Below are positions 8,810-17,436 of a stretch of DNA of 64,000 nucleotides, in pieces (the first letter of the stretch is position 1; every line of letters starts with the position of its first letter). A program made the translations under genes and the position numbers. Location of the stretch: the NCBI RefSeq assembly GCF_027568515.1, contig NZ_JANKZF010000016.1, positions 1-64,000 on the forward strand. Reading direction: 5' to 3'. The notes beneath the pieces are model-generated. The model searched no databases and was not told the DNA's origin. It saw only the letters and a program-made list of their open reading frames with translations. Origin of the DNA: Arthrobacter sp. HY1533 (GTDB taxonomy: Bacteria > Actinomycetota > Actinomycetes > Actinomycetales > Micrococcaceae).

Positions 8810-10027
8810 ATGGCAACGCTGAATCCCGACCCAAAAACCACAGCCGGCACCCCGGCCAAGCTCCCCCGCGAGATCAAGGTCTTGGTGGCCGCGGCCTTCC
8901 TGATCGCGATTGGATTTGGCATTGTGGCCCCCGTGCTGCCGCAGTTCGCGCGGAGCTTCGACGTGGGCGTGACAGCAGCCGCCGTGGTGGTCAGCGCCTT
9001 CGCGTTCACCCGGCTCATCTTTGCCCCGCTCAGCGGCACGCTCGTGGAGCGCATGGGCGAACGCCGCACCTACATCCTTGGCATCCTGATCGTGGCGGCC
9101 TCCTCGGCGGCCTGCGCATTTGCCCAGGACTACTGGCAGCTGCTCATCTTCCGAGGACTGGGCGGCATCGGCTCCACCATGTTCACGGTGGCTGCCATGG
9201 GTCTGCTGATCCGCATGGCGCCGCCGCAGTCGCGCGGCCGGGTCTCCAGCCTGTATGCAGGATCCTTCCTGCTGGGCAACATTGCCGGACCCGCCGTGGG
9301 CGGGCTGCTCGCGGGCTTCGGCATGCAGCTGCCCTTCCTGGTCTACGCCGGGGCGCTGGTCCTTGTGGCCCTGCTCGTGGCGACACAGCTGCCGGCGGTT
9401 GCCGCCGTTGCCGGCATCTCCGCTGCAACGCCCAAGAAGGAAATCCTGCCGCTGCGTGAGGCACTCGGGATCCCGGCCTACCGCGCTGTGCTGACCTCCG
9501 GATTCGCCAACGGCTGGTCCGCCTTCGGCATCCGCATGGCGCTGGTGCCGCTGTTCGCCACCGCGGCACTGGGCGCCGGCCCCCAGGTGGCCGGAATCTC
9601 CCTGGCGGTTTTTGCCATCGGCACCGGCATTGCGCTGTCCTTCTCCGGCAAGCTGGCCGACACCTGGGGCCGCAAGCCCATGATCCTCTCGGGCTTGGCC
9701 GTGAACGGCATCGCCATGGGAGTGCTTGGCTTCACGGGCAACGAGTTCTGGTTCTTCATAGTTTCCGCCATTGCGGGCTTGGGCAGTGGGCTCATGGGCC
9801 CGGCCCAGCAGGCCACGGTGGCCGACGTCATTGGCAACGAGCGTTCGGGCGGGAAGGTGCTGGCCACATTCCAGATGAGTTCCGACTTCGGCGCCATCAT
9901 CGGCCCCATTGCCGCCGGGGTCCTGGTGGACGCGTTCTCCTACGGGCCGGCGTTCCTCATGGCCACTGCCGTGGCACTGCTCAGCTTCCTGTTTTGGCTC
10001 CCGGCCAAGGACACAAGGCTCAGCTAG
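8810..10027 (+). CDS. MFS transporter (drug/metabolite efflux type)
   Basis: The 405-residue protein has about 12 predicted membrane segments and the general major facilitator layout. The loop between helices 2 and 3 (PLSGTLVERMGERRT) and the half-repeat GKLADTWGRKPM near residue 280 are the typical MFS loop motifs. The FQMSSDFGAIIGPIAAGVL stretch resembles the TetA/YdhP-type exporter subgroup, so proton-driven export is likely; the substrate is unknown. ATG 8810 is preferred because the upstream ATG at 8771 is inside the previous gene's terminator. It has no apparent operon partner: the downstream gene is convergent. Confidence 0.85.
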   Translation: MATLNPDPKTTAGTPAKLPREIKVLVAAAFLIAIGFGIVAPVLPQFARSFDVGVTAAAVVVSAFAFTRLIFAPLSGTLVERMGERRTYILGILIVAASSAACAFAQDYWQLLIFRGLGGIGSTMFTVAAMGLLIRMAPPQSRGRVSSLYAGSFLLGNIAGPAVGGLLAGFGMQLPFLVYAGALVLVALLVATQLPAVAAVAGISAATPKKEILPLREALGIPAYRAVLTSGFANGWSAFGIRMALVPLFATAALGAGPQVAGISLAVFAIGTGIALSFSGKLADTWGRKPMILSGLAVNGIAMGVLGFTGNEFWFFIVSAIAGLGSGLMGPAQQATVADVIGNERSGGKVLATFQMSSDFGAIIGPIAAGVLVDAFSYGPAFLMATAVALLSFLFWLPAKDTRLS

Positions 10028-10051
10028 CCGTCATCAACGGCCGCCGGCGCC

Positions 10052-10573
10052 TCAGACCACCGGGCCCAGTTTCCCCAGTGCCGCCGATCCCCTGACCGCA
10101 GCGGCCAGGTCCACCAGGGCCTGGCCGTGCAGTTCCGCCAGCTCTGCCGCCCTCCCGGCGGGCCCACCTTCCGGACCGAAATCAGAACCCTTGAAGTACA
10201 GGTCCGGCGCAAGCACCTGTGTGCCAAAGAATCCGGCAACGCTGGCGGCCAGCTCACGCGTGCCAAGGAAATGCTCGCCCGAGGCGCCGGTCATCACCAC
10301 GGCCACCGGCGTGCCGGCCAGCGGCTCGGCGCCCGGCTTCCGCTCAATCCGTTCAAGCAGTGTGCGCAGCGCCGCCGTGTGGCTGGCCCGGTAGGTGGGG
10401 CTGCCCAGCACGACGGCGTCCGCTGCGGCAATGCGGGCCAGGACCTCCGGGTGGTCGTGGGAGACAAGCTCGGTTTCGGCACCCCGGGATGCGGCCCCGG
10501 CCAGCACTGCGGCCACCGCTGCGGCGGTCTTTCCCGGACCGTGCGGGCTGCCGTCAATGCCCAGCACAATCAT
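10052..10573 (-). CDS. NAD(P)H-dependent FMN reductase (SsuE/ArsH-like flavodoxin fold)
   Basis: At 173 residues this fits the NADPH-dependent FMN reductase family. It opens with a beta strand and phosphate-binding loop, MIVLGIDGSPHGPGKT. It also has the flavin-contacting motif GSPTYRASHTAALRT and a GASGEHFLGTREL stretch. It probably supplies reduced FMN to the luciferase-like monooxygenases of this island, the role SsuE plays for SsuD. The ATG overlaps the stop of the upstream flavin reductase (ATGA), so the two are co-translated. An upstream in-frame extension of 50 residues is Arg/Pro-rich out-of-family sequence and was rejected. Why the locus needs two flavin reductases is unclear; one may serve a different monooxygenase subfamily. 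Confidence 0.85.
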   Translation of the reverse strand: MIVLGIDGSPHGPGKTAAAVAAVLAGAASRGAETELVSHDHPEVLARIAAADAVVLGSPTYRASHTAALRTLLERIERKPGAEPLAGTPVAVVMTGASGEHFLGTRELAASVAGFFGTQVLAPDLYFKGSDFGPEGGPAGRAAELAELHGQALVDLAAAVRGSAALGKLGPVV

Positions 10574-11079
10574 GCGACGGCTCCCACGAGCGCCGGCTGG
10601 ACGCGGGCGTAGGCACCCTTGTAAAACAGCAGGGGTTCGGCCTCGGCCCGTGCGTCCAGGGCCCGCACGGAACCCACCACAATGGTGTGGTCGCCGCCGT
10701 CGTACTCTTGGTGCAGCTCGCAATCCACCCAGGCCAGGGCCTGGTCCAGCACCGGGTTCCCCAGCGGCGACGGTGAATGGCCAACCCCGGCGAACTTGTC
10801 GGCGCCGGAGCGGGCAAACTGCACGGACAGGTGCTGGTGCTCGGCCGGCAGGATGTTGACGGTGAAGCGGCCGGCGGCCCGCAGCAGGGGCCAGGTGCTG
10901 GAGGTGCGGGACGGGCTAAAAGTCACCAGCGCCGGTTCCAGCGACAGCGAGGCAAAGCTTTGGCAGGTGAAGCCGATGGGTCCCTGCGGCGTCGCGGCGG
11001 TGATCACTGTCAGGCCTGTCGCGAAGTGGCCCAGCACGTTGCGCAGCTGCTGCGGCGTGACGGGGAGGTGGCTTGTCAT
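10570..11079 (-). CDS. Flavin reductase (HpaC/NtaB-like, split-barrel FMN-binding)
   Basis: This 169-residue protein belongs to the flavin reductase-like family, which uses NAD(P)H to reduce free FMN or FAD for two-component monooxygenases. It shows LGHFATGLTVITA, GFTCQSFASLSLEPALV and the FTVNILPAEH segment typical of NtaB and HpaC proteins. A purine-rich ribosome binding site (AAGGAAG) precedes ATG 11079. The gene is followed directly by the second, flavodoxin-type reductase. NtaA-type LLM genes at 11.2 and 14.0 kb are its likely clients, because NtaA enzymes classically pair with NtaB reductases. Confidence 0.88.
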   Translation of the reverse strand: MTSHLPVTPQQLRNVLGHFATGLTVITAATPQGPIGFTCQSFASLSLEPALVTFSPSRTSSTWPLLRAAGRFTVNILPAEHQHLSVQFARSGADKFAGVGHSPSPLGNPVLDQALAWVDCELHQEYDGGDHTIVVGSVRALDARAEAEPLLFYKGAYARVQPALVGAVA

Positions 11080-11210
11080 GGGGCTTCCTTTCGTGGCGGT
11101 AATGCCACAAAACCACTTCCGGCAACCGGCCGCCAAGACCCCTGCAATGTGCTGAAACACCGCTCAACGTGGCTCAACATGACGTGACGCGGCGTAACAC
11201 CCCGGGTGGA

Positions 11211-12440
11211 TCAGGCCGGCATTTTCGCCACCACGAGCTCCATGCGCAGGTTCAAATCAAGGCGCACGTCGCCGAGTTCGTCTGCCTCCACCACGGGCAG
11301 GGCATGGGTGCTTGCCCGGCCACGCTCCTGTTCGGTTTCCGGCAGGCCCAGGTTGCCGCGCAGCGTCGCCGCTGCGTAGCGGGTGGGGTAGATGCCGCGC
11401 CGCTGCAGCTCCGGGACCAGGTGGTTCACCAGCTCGGCCAGCTCACCCGGAAACATCCACGGCATGACCGTGAAGCCGTCAACGGCACCGGAGCGGGCAA
11501 AGTCCAGCAGCTGCTCCGCCACACCGGCGGGCGAACCAACGAACGCCGCCGCGTCCCAGGCGTCCGGCGGGAGCTGGGCACGCATGGACTCGGCCCTTTG
11601 GCGGGCTTCTTCATCCGTGGCCGCGAGGATGATTGTTGCGGACTGAATGATCTTGACGTCGTTGGCGCCGCGTCCGGCGTCCACGGCATGCGCCACGATC
11701 TCCCGCCTGACGGCCAGTGCCTCGGCAAGGCCGGCCGGGGCGGAGATGACCACATCGGCGTGCCGGGCGGCGAAGGCACGTTCCCGGGCCGATCCGCCGT
11801 CGTGCACCAGCACGGGCCCTGACTTGGTGGCGGGCCCTTCCAGCCTGCCGAGCCCCAGGCTGTACATTTGTCCGCCGTGCTCGAAGGCCCCGAGCGTCTC
11901 CACCGGCCCGGCGTGCGCATCCCTGGGCTTGGGGGCCCGCCAGGTGCGCCGCGCCGATTCAATGAAACCGTGCCGGCCGTCCGCGGAGGCGACGCCCTCG
12001 CCGTCGGGCCCGTCCGCTCCCCCGCCAGCGGAAACGCCGGATGCGCCGTCCGCCAAGAGATGCCAGGCTGCCCGCCCGCCGGACAGACTGTCCAGGGAGG
12101 CAACCCTGTGGACAAGGTCCGCGGGGTCGTCGTAGTCGGGCGCCGCCGCCACGACCACCCCGATGCTGGTGGTAACGGCCGCGATCGCGGCGAGCATTGT
12201 GGCGGCATCGTTGCTGCCTGCAGGGTCAGTGGCCGACGCGGCACCGGGATCATCCCGCAGCCAGTACCTCTGATCCAGGGAAAGCAGGGAGAACAGCCCC
12301 CGCTCGGCAGTCTGGGCGTGGCTGCGCAGCTGCTCGAAGTCCAGCTCGGAAGGCGGGCCGATGAGGCTCACGCCCAGGTGGATCCGGCCCGTGGGGGCAA
12401 ACTCCGCAAGTGGTTCGTGGATGTCCGTCATGGTGTTCAT
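11211..12440 (-). CDS. LLM class flavin-dependent monooxygenase, divergent NtaA-like
   Basis: A 409-residue luciferase-like monooxygenase. It shares the family signatures TAERGLFSLL, MLAAIAAVT, DPADLVHRVASLDSLSGGRAAW and a C-terminal AVDGFTVMPWMFPGELAELV segment with the 14.0-kb paralog. These enzymes use reduced FMN and oxygen to cleave C-N or C-S bonds or to oxidise thioethers. The central region is Gly/Asp-rich (SAGGGADGPDGEG) and shorter than in standard NtaA (about 440-490), so the substrate pocket may be altered. Start ATG 12440 was chosen; ATG 12431 is possible, and neither has a strong ribosome binding site. It lies just upstream of the two reductase genes on the same strand. Confidence 0.85.
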   Translation of the reverse strand: MNTMTDIHEPLAEFAPTGRIHLGVSLIGPPSELDFEQLRSHAQTAERGLFSLLSLDQRYWLRDDPGAASATDPAGSNDAATMLAAIAAVTTSIGVVVAAAPDYDDPADLVHRVASLDSLSGGRAAWHLLADGASGVSAGGGADGPDGEGVASADGRHGFIESARRTWRAPKPRDAHAGPVETLGAFEHGGQMYSLGLGRLEGPATKSGPVLVHDGGSARERAFAARHADVVISAPAGLAEALAVRREIVAHAVDAGRGANDVKIIQSATIILAATDEEARQRAESMRAQLPPDAWDAAAFVGSPAGVAEQLLDFARSGAVDGFTVMPWMFPGELAELVNHLVPELQRRGIYPTRYAAATLRGNLGLPETEQERGRASTHALPVVEADELGDVRLDLNLRMELVVAKMPA

Positions 12441-12736
12441 TTCTGCTTGGCTGGACCGCTGCCTGCCCCTCCGCGCAAACACGTCAGTGCCGGCACCGGC
12501 GGGGCGGTGGCTTGTTCGATAGAGCGTTTCACAGTGGCCCGGGGGCGAAGTTGCAATCCGTAACAAAGCGGTGCCGGAACTGCCGCCGAGGGCACCCGTT
12601 CAAGTCCCGGCGCGACGCCGGACGACTTCCCTTTACCCCCTGCAACCCCGTGTTTCAAAGGTTTTGGCAGCTGCCCTTCGACTGCCCGAGGGTTGAGTCA
12701 CCACAGCAAAAACACCAACGAACAGCAGAGGAAATC

Positions 12737-13741
12737 ATGACCCCCATCATCACCAGAAGCGCCCTTTCCATCGCCCTGGCGGCCTCCGCCGCACTCGGCC
12801 TGGCCGCCTGCTCAGACCCGGGCGCCGCGGCCAACGCGGGTGCCAATGCCGGGGCCGGGGCGGCAGGCGCGCCATCCTCAACGACCAAGACGTTCAACCT
12901 GTCCCCCGAGCAGGGCCGCACCCCGGCGGCCCCGGATCCCGCCGCCGTCGCCCTGGTCCCGGCCAGCATCAGCAAGGACGGCAAGCTCACCGTGGCCGTC
13001 AGCCCGTTCGCAGCACCGCTCGCGGTGTACGCGACGGACAACGTCACCCCTGTTGGCAACGAGGTGGACATCGCCGTGGCGCTGGCCCAGACCCTGGGCC
13101 TGGAGGCGGACATTGTGCCCACAACCTGGGCCGACTGGCCGCTGGGTGTGTCCTCGGGCAAGTACGAGGCAGTCATCAGCAATGTCACCGTCACGGAGGA
13201 GCGCAAGCAAAAGTTCGACTTCGCCAGCTACCGGGAGGACAAGCTGGGCTTCTACGCCAAGGAGGACAGCACTGTCACGAAGGTGGAGTCCGCCCCAGAT
13301 GTTGCCGGCAAGAAGGTGATCGTGGGCTCCGGAACCAACCAGGAGGCCATCCTGCTGGCCTGGGACAAGGAGAACAAGGCCAAGGGCCTGGCCCCCGTGG
13401 AGTTCCAGTACTACGACGACGACTCCGCCTCGACCCTGGCGCTGCAGTCCGGCCGGGCTGACCTCACCTTCGGCCCGAATGCCACAGCGGCGTACAAGGC
13501 GGCCACGGACGGCAAGACCAAGCTCGTGGGACTGGTCGACGGCGGATGGCCGCTGAAGGCCAGCATCGCGGCCACCACCAAGAAGGGAAATGGGCTGGCC
13601 GCGGCGGCGCAGGCCGGCCTGAACCACCTGATCGCCGACGGCACGTACGGCACGTACGGCAAGATCCTGGACAAGTGGGGGCTGGGCACCGAGGCCGTGG
13701 CCAAGTCCGAGCTGAACCCGCCGGGCCTGCCGGCCAGCTAG
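12737..13741 (+). CDS. Lipoprotein amino-acid-type ABC substrate-binding protein
   Basis: This 334-residue SBP_bac_3-type receptor has a lipoprotein signal (SAALGLAACSDPG, lipidated Cys after LAA) and a low-complexity Ala/Gly linker. The bilobed domain follows, with ISKDGKLTVAVSPFAAPL and VGSGTNQEAILLAWDKEN segments. It is clearly related to the receptor at 18.6 kb: both have SDPGAAA, SPEQ(N/G)R and ISKDGKLTV. It has no permease of its own and probably delivers a related ligand to the 19.6-21.5 kb transporter. An AGAGGAAA ribosome binding site supports ATG 12737. It is a single-gene unit between convergent or divergent neighbours and ends at a strong terminator. The preceding 296-base gap shows no clear promoter. 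Confidence 0.9.
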   Translation: MTPIITRSALSIALAASAALGLAACSDPGAAANAGANAGAGAAGAPSSTTKTFNLSPEQGRTPAAPDPAAVALVPASISKDGKLTVAVSPFAAPLAVYATDNVTPVGNEVDIAVALAQTLGLEADIVPTTWADWPLGVSSGKYEAVISNVTVTEERKQKFDFASYREDKLGFYAKEDSTVTKVESAPDVAGKKVIVGSGTNQEAILLAWDKENKAKGLAPVEFQYYDDDSASTLALQSGRADLTFGPNATAAYKAATDGKTKLVGLVDGGWPLKASIAATTKKGNGLAAAAQAGLNHLIADGTYGTYGKILDKWGLGTEAVAKSELNPPGLPAS

Positions 13742-13753
13742 CCTGCCTCCACG

Positions 13754-13806
13754 CACGACGACGGGAGCCCACCTTTTGCAACGAAAGGTGGGCTCCCGTC
13801 GTCGTG
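13754..13806. terminator. Strong 23-bp hairpin terminator
   Basis: Arms 13754-13776 and 13784-13806 are perfect complements of 23 bases with a 7-base loop. It lies 13 bases after the binding-protein stop codon. The convergent monooxygenase gene ends beyond the following repeat cluster. Confidence 0.85.
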
Positions 13807-13823
13807 CCGCCCCCGCCGCCAAA

Positions 13824-13948
13824 ACGCTCCCTCACTTCCAGGGCACCTTTCCCGCACGCTCCCTCACTTCTGGGGCACCTTTGCCAAACGCTCCCTCACC
13901 GGAAGTGAGGGAGCGTAATGGGTAAAAGCCCCAGAAGTGAGGGAGCGT
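13824..13948. repeat. Cluster of four ACGCTCCCTCACTTC-type repeats
   Basis: Two direct copies (13824-13850 and 13856-13882) share ACGCTCCCTCACTTC followed by a GGGCACCTTT segment. A third (13888-13899) pairs with GTGAGGGAGCGT at 13905-13916 to make a 12-bp hairpin. A fourth, inverted copy (13929-13948) is a perfect 20-base complement of the start of copy two. The set lies between two convergent genes. The look is of a dispersed intergenic repeat family, not CRISPR: units are unevenly spaced and inverted. Confidence 0.8.
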
Positions 13949-13971
13949 CGGGGAAGGCGGGCGGGTGGGCG

Positions 13972-15447
13972 TCAGAGGTGGAGTGATCGGGCAGCCAGTT
14001 CAAGCCTGACGTCCGCAGCTGTTTCACCCCCGCCGTCTGTTTCACCCCCACCGTTGCTCGGCCCTGCGTCGGCGCGCCGGGGAACGGGCAGGCCCAGGTG
14101 TTCGCGCAGCGTGCTGCCGGCGTACTCGGTGGGGTACACGCCGCGGGCCTGCAGCTCGGGGACCAGATGGTTGACGATCTCATCCAGGCCCGTGGGGACC
14201 AGCCAGGGCGAGATGTTGAAACCGTCCACGGCACCCGTGGCGGCGTAACCGGCCAGCTTGTCTGCCACCTCCGTGTAGGAGCCGGAGAACGTGGCGTCGA
14301 CCCGGCTGGTCCTGCTGCTCACAAACTGCCGGATGGACAACCCTTTGTCCAGCGCCTCCGCCCGCCACTGGTCCGCCAGCTGCCGGGCCTTGGCGCCGTG
14401 GAAGCCGCTCCCCCGGGTCTCCGAGGTTTCCGCCACCACGGGGTCGATGTCCGGCAGAGGACCGTCGGGATCGTAGGCGGAGAGCTCCCGGCCCCAGAAC
14501 TGCTCCAGGTAGGCGATGGCCTGCTGCGGGCCAATTTGCAGGCTGCGGACCCACGCCTTTTTCTCGGCTGCTTCCTTTGCCGTGGCCCCGAGAATGAACT
14601 CGCTGGCGGGCATGATCTGCACGTCATTGGGGCCACGGCCGGCGTTGACTGTCCTGGCCACGATGTCACGCCTGAACGTCAGTGCCGCCTCCAGGGCGGG
14701 GTGGGCCGAGAAGATGACATCCGCCTGCCTCGCCGCAAAGTCACGGCCCTCCGGGGAATCCCCGGCCTGGAACAAGATGGGCCGGTGCTGGCCGCTGGCG
14801 GGCAGCCGGGGCGCATAGTCCACCGAGTAGTGCTGGCCCTTGTGCCCCACCGGCCGCACCGCGCCCGGTGCCAGCCAGGCCGGGGCCGTTTCCGAGGAGG
14901 CAATGGCGTCCGGTTCCCAGCTGTCCCACACCAATTTCGCTGTCTCCACGAAGGCCTCGGCATGACGGTAGCGGTCGGCATGGTCAAGGTAGCCGCCGCG
15001 GCGGAAGTTCTCCCCCGTCCAGGCGTTGTCCGTGGTGACAATGTTCCACGCCGCCCGCCCTCCGGAGAGCAGGTCCAGGCTGGCCAGCCGGTGCGCCAGG
15101 TGGGCGGGGTCGTTGTAGGTGGTGTTTTGCGTGGCCACCAGGCCAATCTTGTTGGTCACGGCCGCCAGCGCGGCCAGCATGGTCTGGGCATCCGGGCGGC
15201 CCGCCACATCAAGGGCGTGGGGGCGGCCCAGGTGCTCGCGCAGCCGCAGCCCCTCGCCCAGGAAGAATGCTGCGAAGAGCCCGCGCTCGGCGGTCTGGGC
15301 CAGGTGCCGGAAGGATTCAAAGTCGGTTTGCGAACCCGATTCTGCGGCCTTCCACACGGTGCCGGAGTTGACCCCCTGGAAGAAGACGCCAAACTGCAGC
15401 TGCCCGCTGGGGACGAATCCGTTGCCAATCCCGCTGTTTTCACTCAT
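13972..15447 (-). CDS. NtaA/SnaA/DszA-type flavin-dependent monooxygenase
   Basis: A 491-residue LLM enzyme of the nitrilotriacetate monooxygenase/DszA/SnaA group, which oxidises thioethers, sulfones or amines with reduced FMN supplied in trans. Motifs: LFAAFFLGEGLRLREHLG, YNDPAHLAHRLASLDLLSGG, AAWNIVTTDNAW and a long NFRRGGYLDHADRYRHAEAF segment characteristic of this group. The C-terminus ends in a Gly/Glu repeat (GGGETDGGGET) unlike its relatives. ATG 15447 has an AAGGAG ribosome binding site and overlaps the previous gene's stop by 8 bases. It is the last gene of the operon running from the ABC permease at 21.5 kb. NtaB-like reductase at 10.6 kb is the obvious partner. Confidence 0.92.
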   Translation of the reverse strand: MSENSGIGNGFVPSGQLQFGVFFQGVNSGTVWKAAESGSQTDFESFRHLAQTAERGLFAAFFLGEGLRLREHLGRPHALDVAGRPDAQTMLAALAAVTNKIGLVATQNTTYNDPAHLAHRLASLDLLSGGRAAWNIVTTDNAWTGENFRRGGYLDHADRYRHAEAFVETAKLVWDSWEPDAIASSETAPAWLAPGAVRPVGHKGQHYSVDYAPRLPASGQHRPILFQAGDSPEGRDFAARQADVIFSAHPALEAALTFRRDIVARTVNAGRGPNDVQIMPASEFILGATAKEAAEKKAWVRSLQIGPQQAIAYLEQFWGRELSAYDPDGPLPDIDPVVAETSETRGSGFHGAKARQLADQWRAEALDKGLSIRQFVSSRTSRVDATFSGSYTEVADKLAGYAATGAVDGFNISPWLVPTGLDEIVNHLVPELQARGVYPTEYAGSTLREHLGLPVPRRADAGPSNGGGETDGGGETAADVRLELAARSLHL

Positions 15448-16585
15448 GGTCTTCTCCTTGCTCTTGGGTGGTTGTGTTGCGGTTGGCGGGCCGGGCCAGC
15501 CCGAGAAGGTCCCGGAAGGTGGCATCGGGGCCCACCGGGGCCAGCACTCCGAGCCGGCGCAGCTGCGGCAGGACCTGCCGCGACAGTTCGTCCAGGTCCA
15601 CGTCCAGCACGGCCGGGTGCAGCCGCACGCCGTCGGCCTCGGCAAGAATCTCCGCCAGCAGTTCCACAAGTCCGGCGGTCCCGCCTGTGTAGCGGGCGCG
15701 GCTGCTGGTCCATGGAGTGTGTGAATCCAGTTCGGCCACGCGATCTGCGGCGCTTTGGCCACGGGCGTCGAGCACCACGTCCAGCTCGGCAATGACCGCC
15801 ACGGCACCCTGGGCCCTCTCACGCACCCGAACGGCCTCGGCTGCCAGTGCCTCCGTCTCCGGTGCCGTGAACAGCACGGCATCGATTCCTGAGTCCAGCG
15901 AGCCGCCCAGCAGCCCGGCCGGGGCCAACACGGGCAGCTGCCCCTGCAACGGCCGCGGAATGATGGCCGGCCCCTTGACCGAATAGCCCTGGCCGGGAAA
16001 ATCGAGGCCCGTTTCAAAGTCGGCATAGTGGAGCTTGCCGACGTCCAGGTAGCGGCCGGAGTCGACGTCGCGGATCACCGCACCGTCCTCCCAGCTGTCC
16101 CAGAGGCGGCGGCCCACCTCGACGGAGGCGGCGGCCTCGGCCGCCAGTGCCGCACCTTCCACGGCCGGACGGCCCACGGCGGAGCCCTCCGCCTCCGTGC
16201 CCCCGGCCGCAACGAGCCAGCCGGCCCGGCCGCCCGAGACGTAGTCCAGGCTGGCCAGCTGCGTGGCCACGTGGAAGGGCTCCGTGTAGACGGTGTCCAC
16301 CTCCGGCACCAGCACAATGCTGTGCGTCAGGGGCCCGGCGAATGCTGCCCGCTGAACGGCATCGAGCCGGCCCCCAATGCCGGCCCGGGCATCCAGCGGC
16401 CCATCGGAGAACGTTGCGACATGGAAGCCCGCGGATTCCGCCGCCAGCACGGTGTTGCGGATGCGGTCCCCCGTGAGCAGTTCGGCGGGTGCGTGCCGGG
16501 CGGCGCGCCAGGCGGCCGGGTGGGCGCCGTCGCCGTCGAGCTCAAGGGCCAGGAATCCGCGTGCCTGCGCTTCGGCGGCGCTCAC
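15440..16585 (-). CDS. LLM class oxidoreductase, NtaA-related
   Basis: A 381-residue luciferase-like protein. LTHSIVLVPEVDTVYTEPFHVATQLASLDYVSGGRAGW follows the LLM pattern in which substrate-side residues precede the SGGRxGW loop; the segment RRLWDSWEDGAVIRD matches the NtaA helix after it. The C-terminal part (VRLHPAVLDVDLDELSRQVL) ends with a paralog-like ELxRRGVL region. The start is GTG 16585, which overlaps the DUF1684 stop (GTGA). It is much less conserved than the 14.0-kb protein and might be a partner or degenerate paralog; whether it binds flavin cannot be judged from sequence alone. Confidence 0.8.
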   Translation of the reverse strand: MSAAEAQARGFLALELDGDGAHPAAWRAARHAPAELLTGDRIRNTVLAAESAGFHVATFSDGPLDARAGIGGRLDAVQRAAFAGPLTHSIVLVPEVDTVYTEPFHVATQLASLDYVSGGRAGWLVAAGGTEAEGSAVGRPAVEGAALAAEAAASVEVGRRLWDSWEDGAVIRDVDSGRYLDVGKLHYADFETGLDFPGQGYSVKGPAIIPRPLQGQLPVLAPAGLLGGSLDSGIDAVLFTAPETEALAAEAVRVRERAQGAVAVIAELDVVLDARGQSAADRVAELDSHTPWTSSRARYTGGTAGLVELLAEILAEADGVRLHPAVLDVDLDELSRQVLPQLRRLGVLAPVGPDATFRDLLGLARPANRNTTTQEQGEDHE

Positions 16586-17436
16586 TTGGCGGCCTCGCGC
16601 TCAAACGGGGTCTTCTCGCCTGCAGCGATGGCAACCGGCAGGTGGTTCTCCGCCGGCGGCAGCGGGCAGGTGGCCAGGCCGGTGTAGGCGCACGGCAGGT
16701 TCACGGCCCGGTTGAAGTCAAGGATTGCCGCGCCTCCCTCCGCCGGGGCGGCAAACGCCAGGGACCTGTTGGCAGCGTAGGTGGTGTCCCCCGATGTTTC
16801 GTCAGTGAACAGCACCTGAAACGTGCCCGGCGCGGAACCGTTGAACGCGGTCAGTGCCAGTTCCTGGCCGCCGCAACGGAACCGCACTTCACCGGGTGCC
16901 TCGTACACGTGCTGGATGCCTTCGACGGCGGCGCCCACGGTGGTTTCGCGGGGCTTGCGGAACGGGATGTAGGTGGCTGCGAGCGCGAACTGAGGGTCCG
17001 GGGCGTAGGCAGGCGTGCCCCTGTGGTTGCGCAGCAGGGCGTTGTTGGGGTTGCGCGGCCGCAGGATGTACTCCCCGCCGCGCTTGGCCAGCTCCAGCAC
17101 GGAGTCGCCAAAGCCGAGGTTGATGCCGTCGCGTTCGGCGATGGGCCCGAACACGAGCTCGCCGTCCACATTCAGGTTCCCGGGTGTGTTCAGTTCCACG
17201 CCGTCACGGAGCAGGCTGTCGCCGGCATCCAGGGTGAGGTGGACGGCGTCGTCCTGGATGCGCCACGTGCCCGGCGCCCCGGCGAGCGCCGTGGCCTCGG
17301 CCGTGAGCCAGTGGAGGTCGGTGATGGCCAGGATGCCATGGGGGTCGCGGCGTTGCTGTTCGTGGGCGCTGTGCCATTGTTGCCAGTCGGCGTCGAACAG
17401 GGACTGGCGGTTTTCAGTGGCTGAGGCTGTGGACAT
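16582..17436 (-). CDS. DUF1684 family protein
   Basis: A 284-residue protein whose last third carries the DUF1684 signature: DFNRAVNLPCAYTGLATCPLPPAENHLPVAI split across residues about 245-275. The Cys pair (PCAYTG..ATCP) and the IAAGEK end are family hallmarks. An N-terminal HGILAITDLHWL segment is also typical. Function in the family is unknown; members are cytosolic and often described only as hypothetical. It is embedded in an operon of flavin monooxygenases and an ABC importer, so it may handle a product or intermediate. ATG 17436 was chosen because the family begins there; it overlaps the upstream monooxygenase gene by 23 bases. The upstream frame extension is Pro-rich shadow of that gene. 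Confidence 0.88.
   Translation of the reverse strand: MSTASATENRQSLFDADWQQWHSAHEQQRRDPHGILAITDLHWLTAEATALAGAPGTWRIQDDAVHLTLDAGDSLLRDGVELNTPGNLNVDGELVFGPIAERDGINLGFGDSVLELAKRGGEYILRPRNPNNALLRNHRGTPAYAPDPQFALAATYIPFRKPRETTVGAAVEGIQHVYEAPGEVRFRCGGQELALTAFNGSAPGTFQVLFTDETSGDTTYAANRSLAFAAPAEGGAAILDFNRAVNLPCAYTGLATCPLPPAENHLPVAIAAGEKTPFEREAAK

Noticed and set aside
12585-12625. GTTCAAGTCCCGGCGC resembles a tRNA T-arm
   Set aside because: The 5-base stem around the loop does not pair, and no D-arm, anticodon arm or acceptor stem can be drawn in the preceding 70 bases.
13824-13948. CRISPR-like array
   Set aside because: Repeats are of unequal spacing, two are inverted, spacers are not unique, and no cas gene is nearby.
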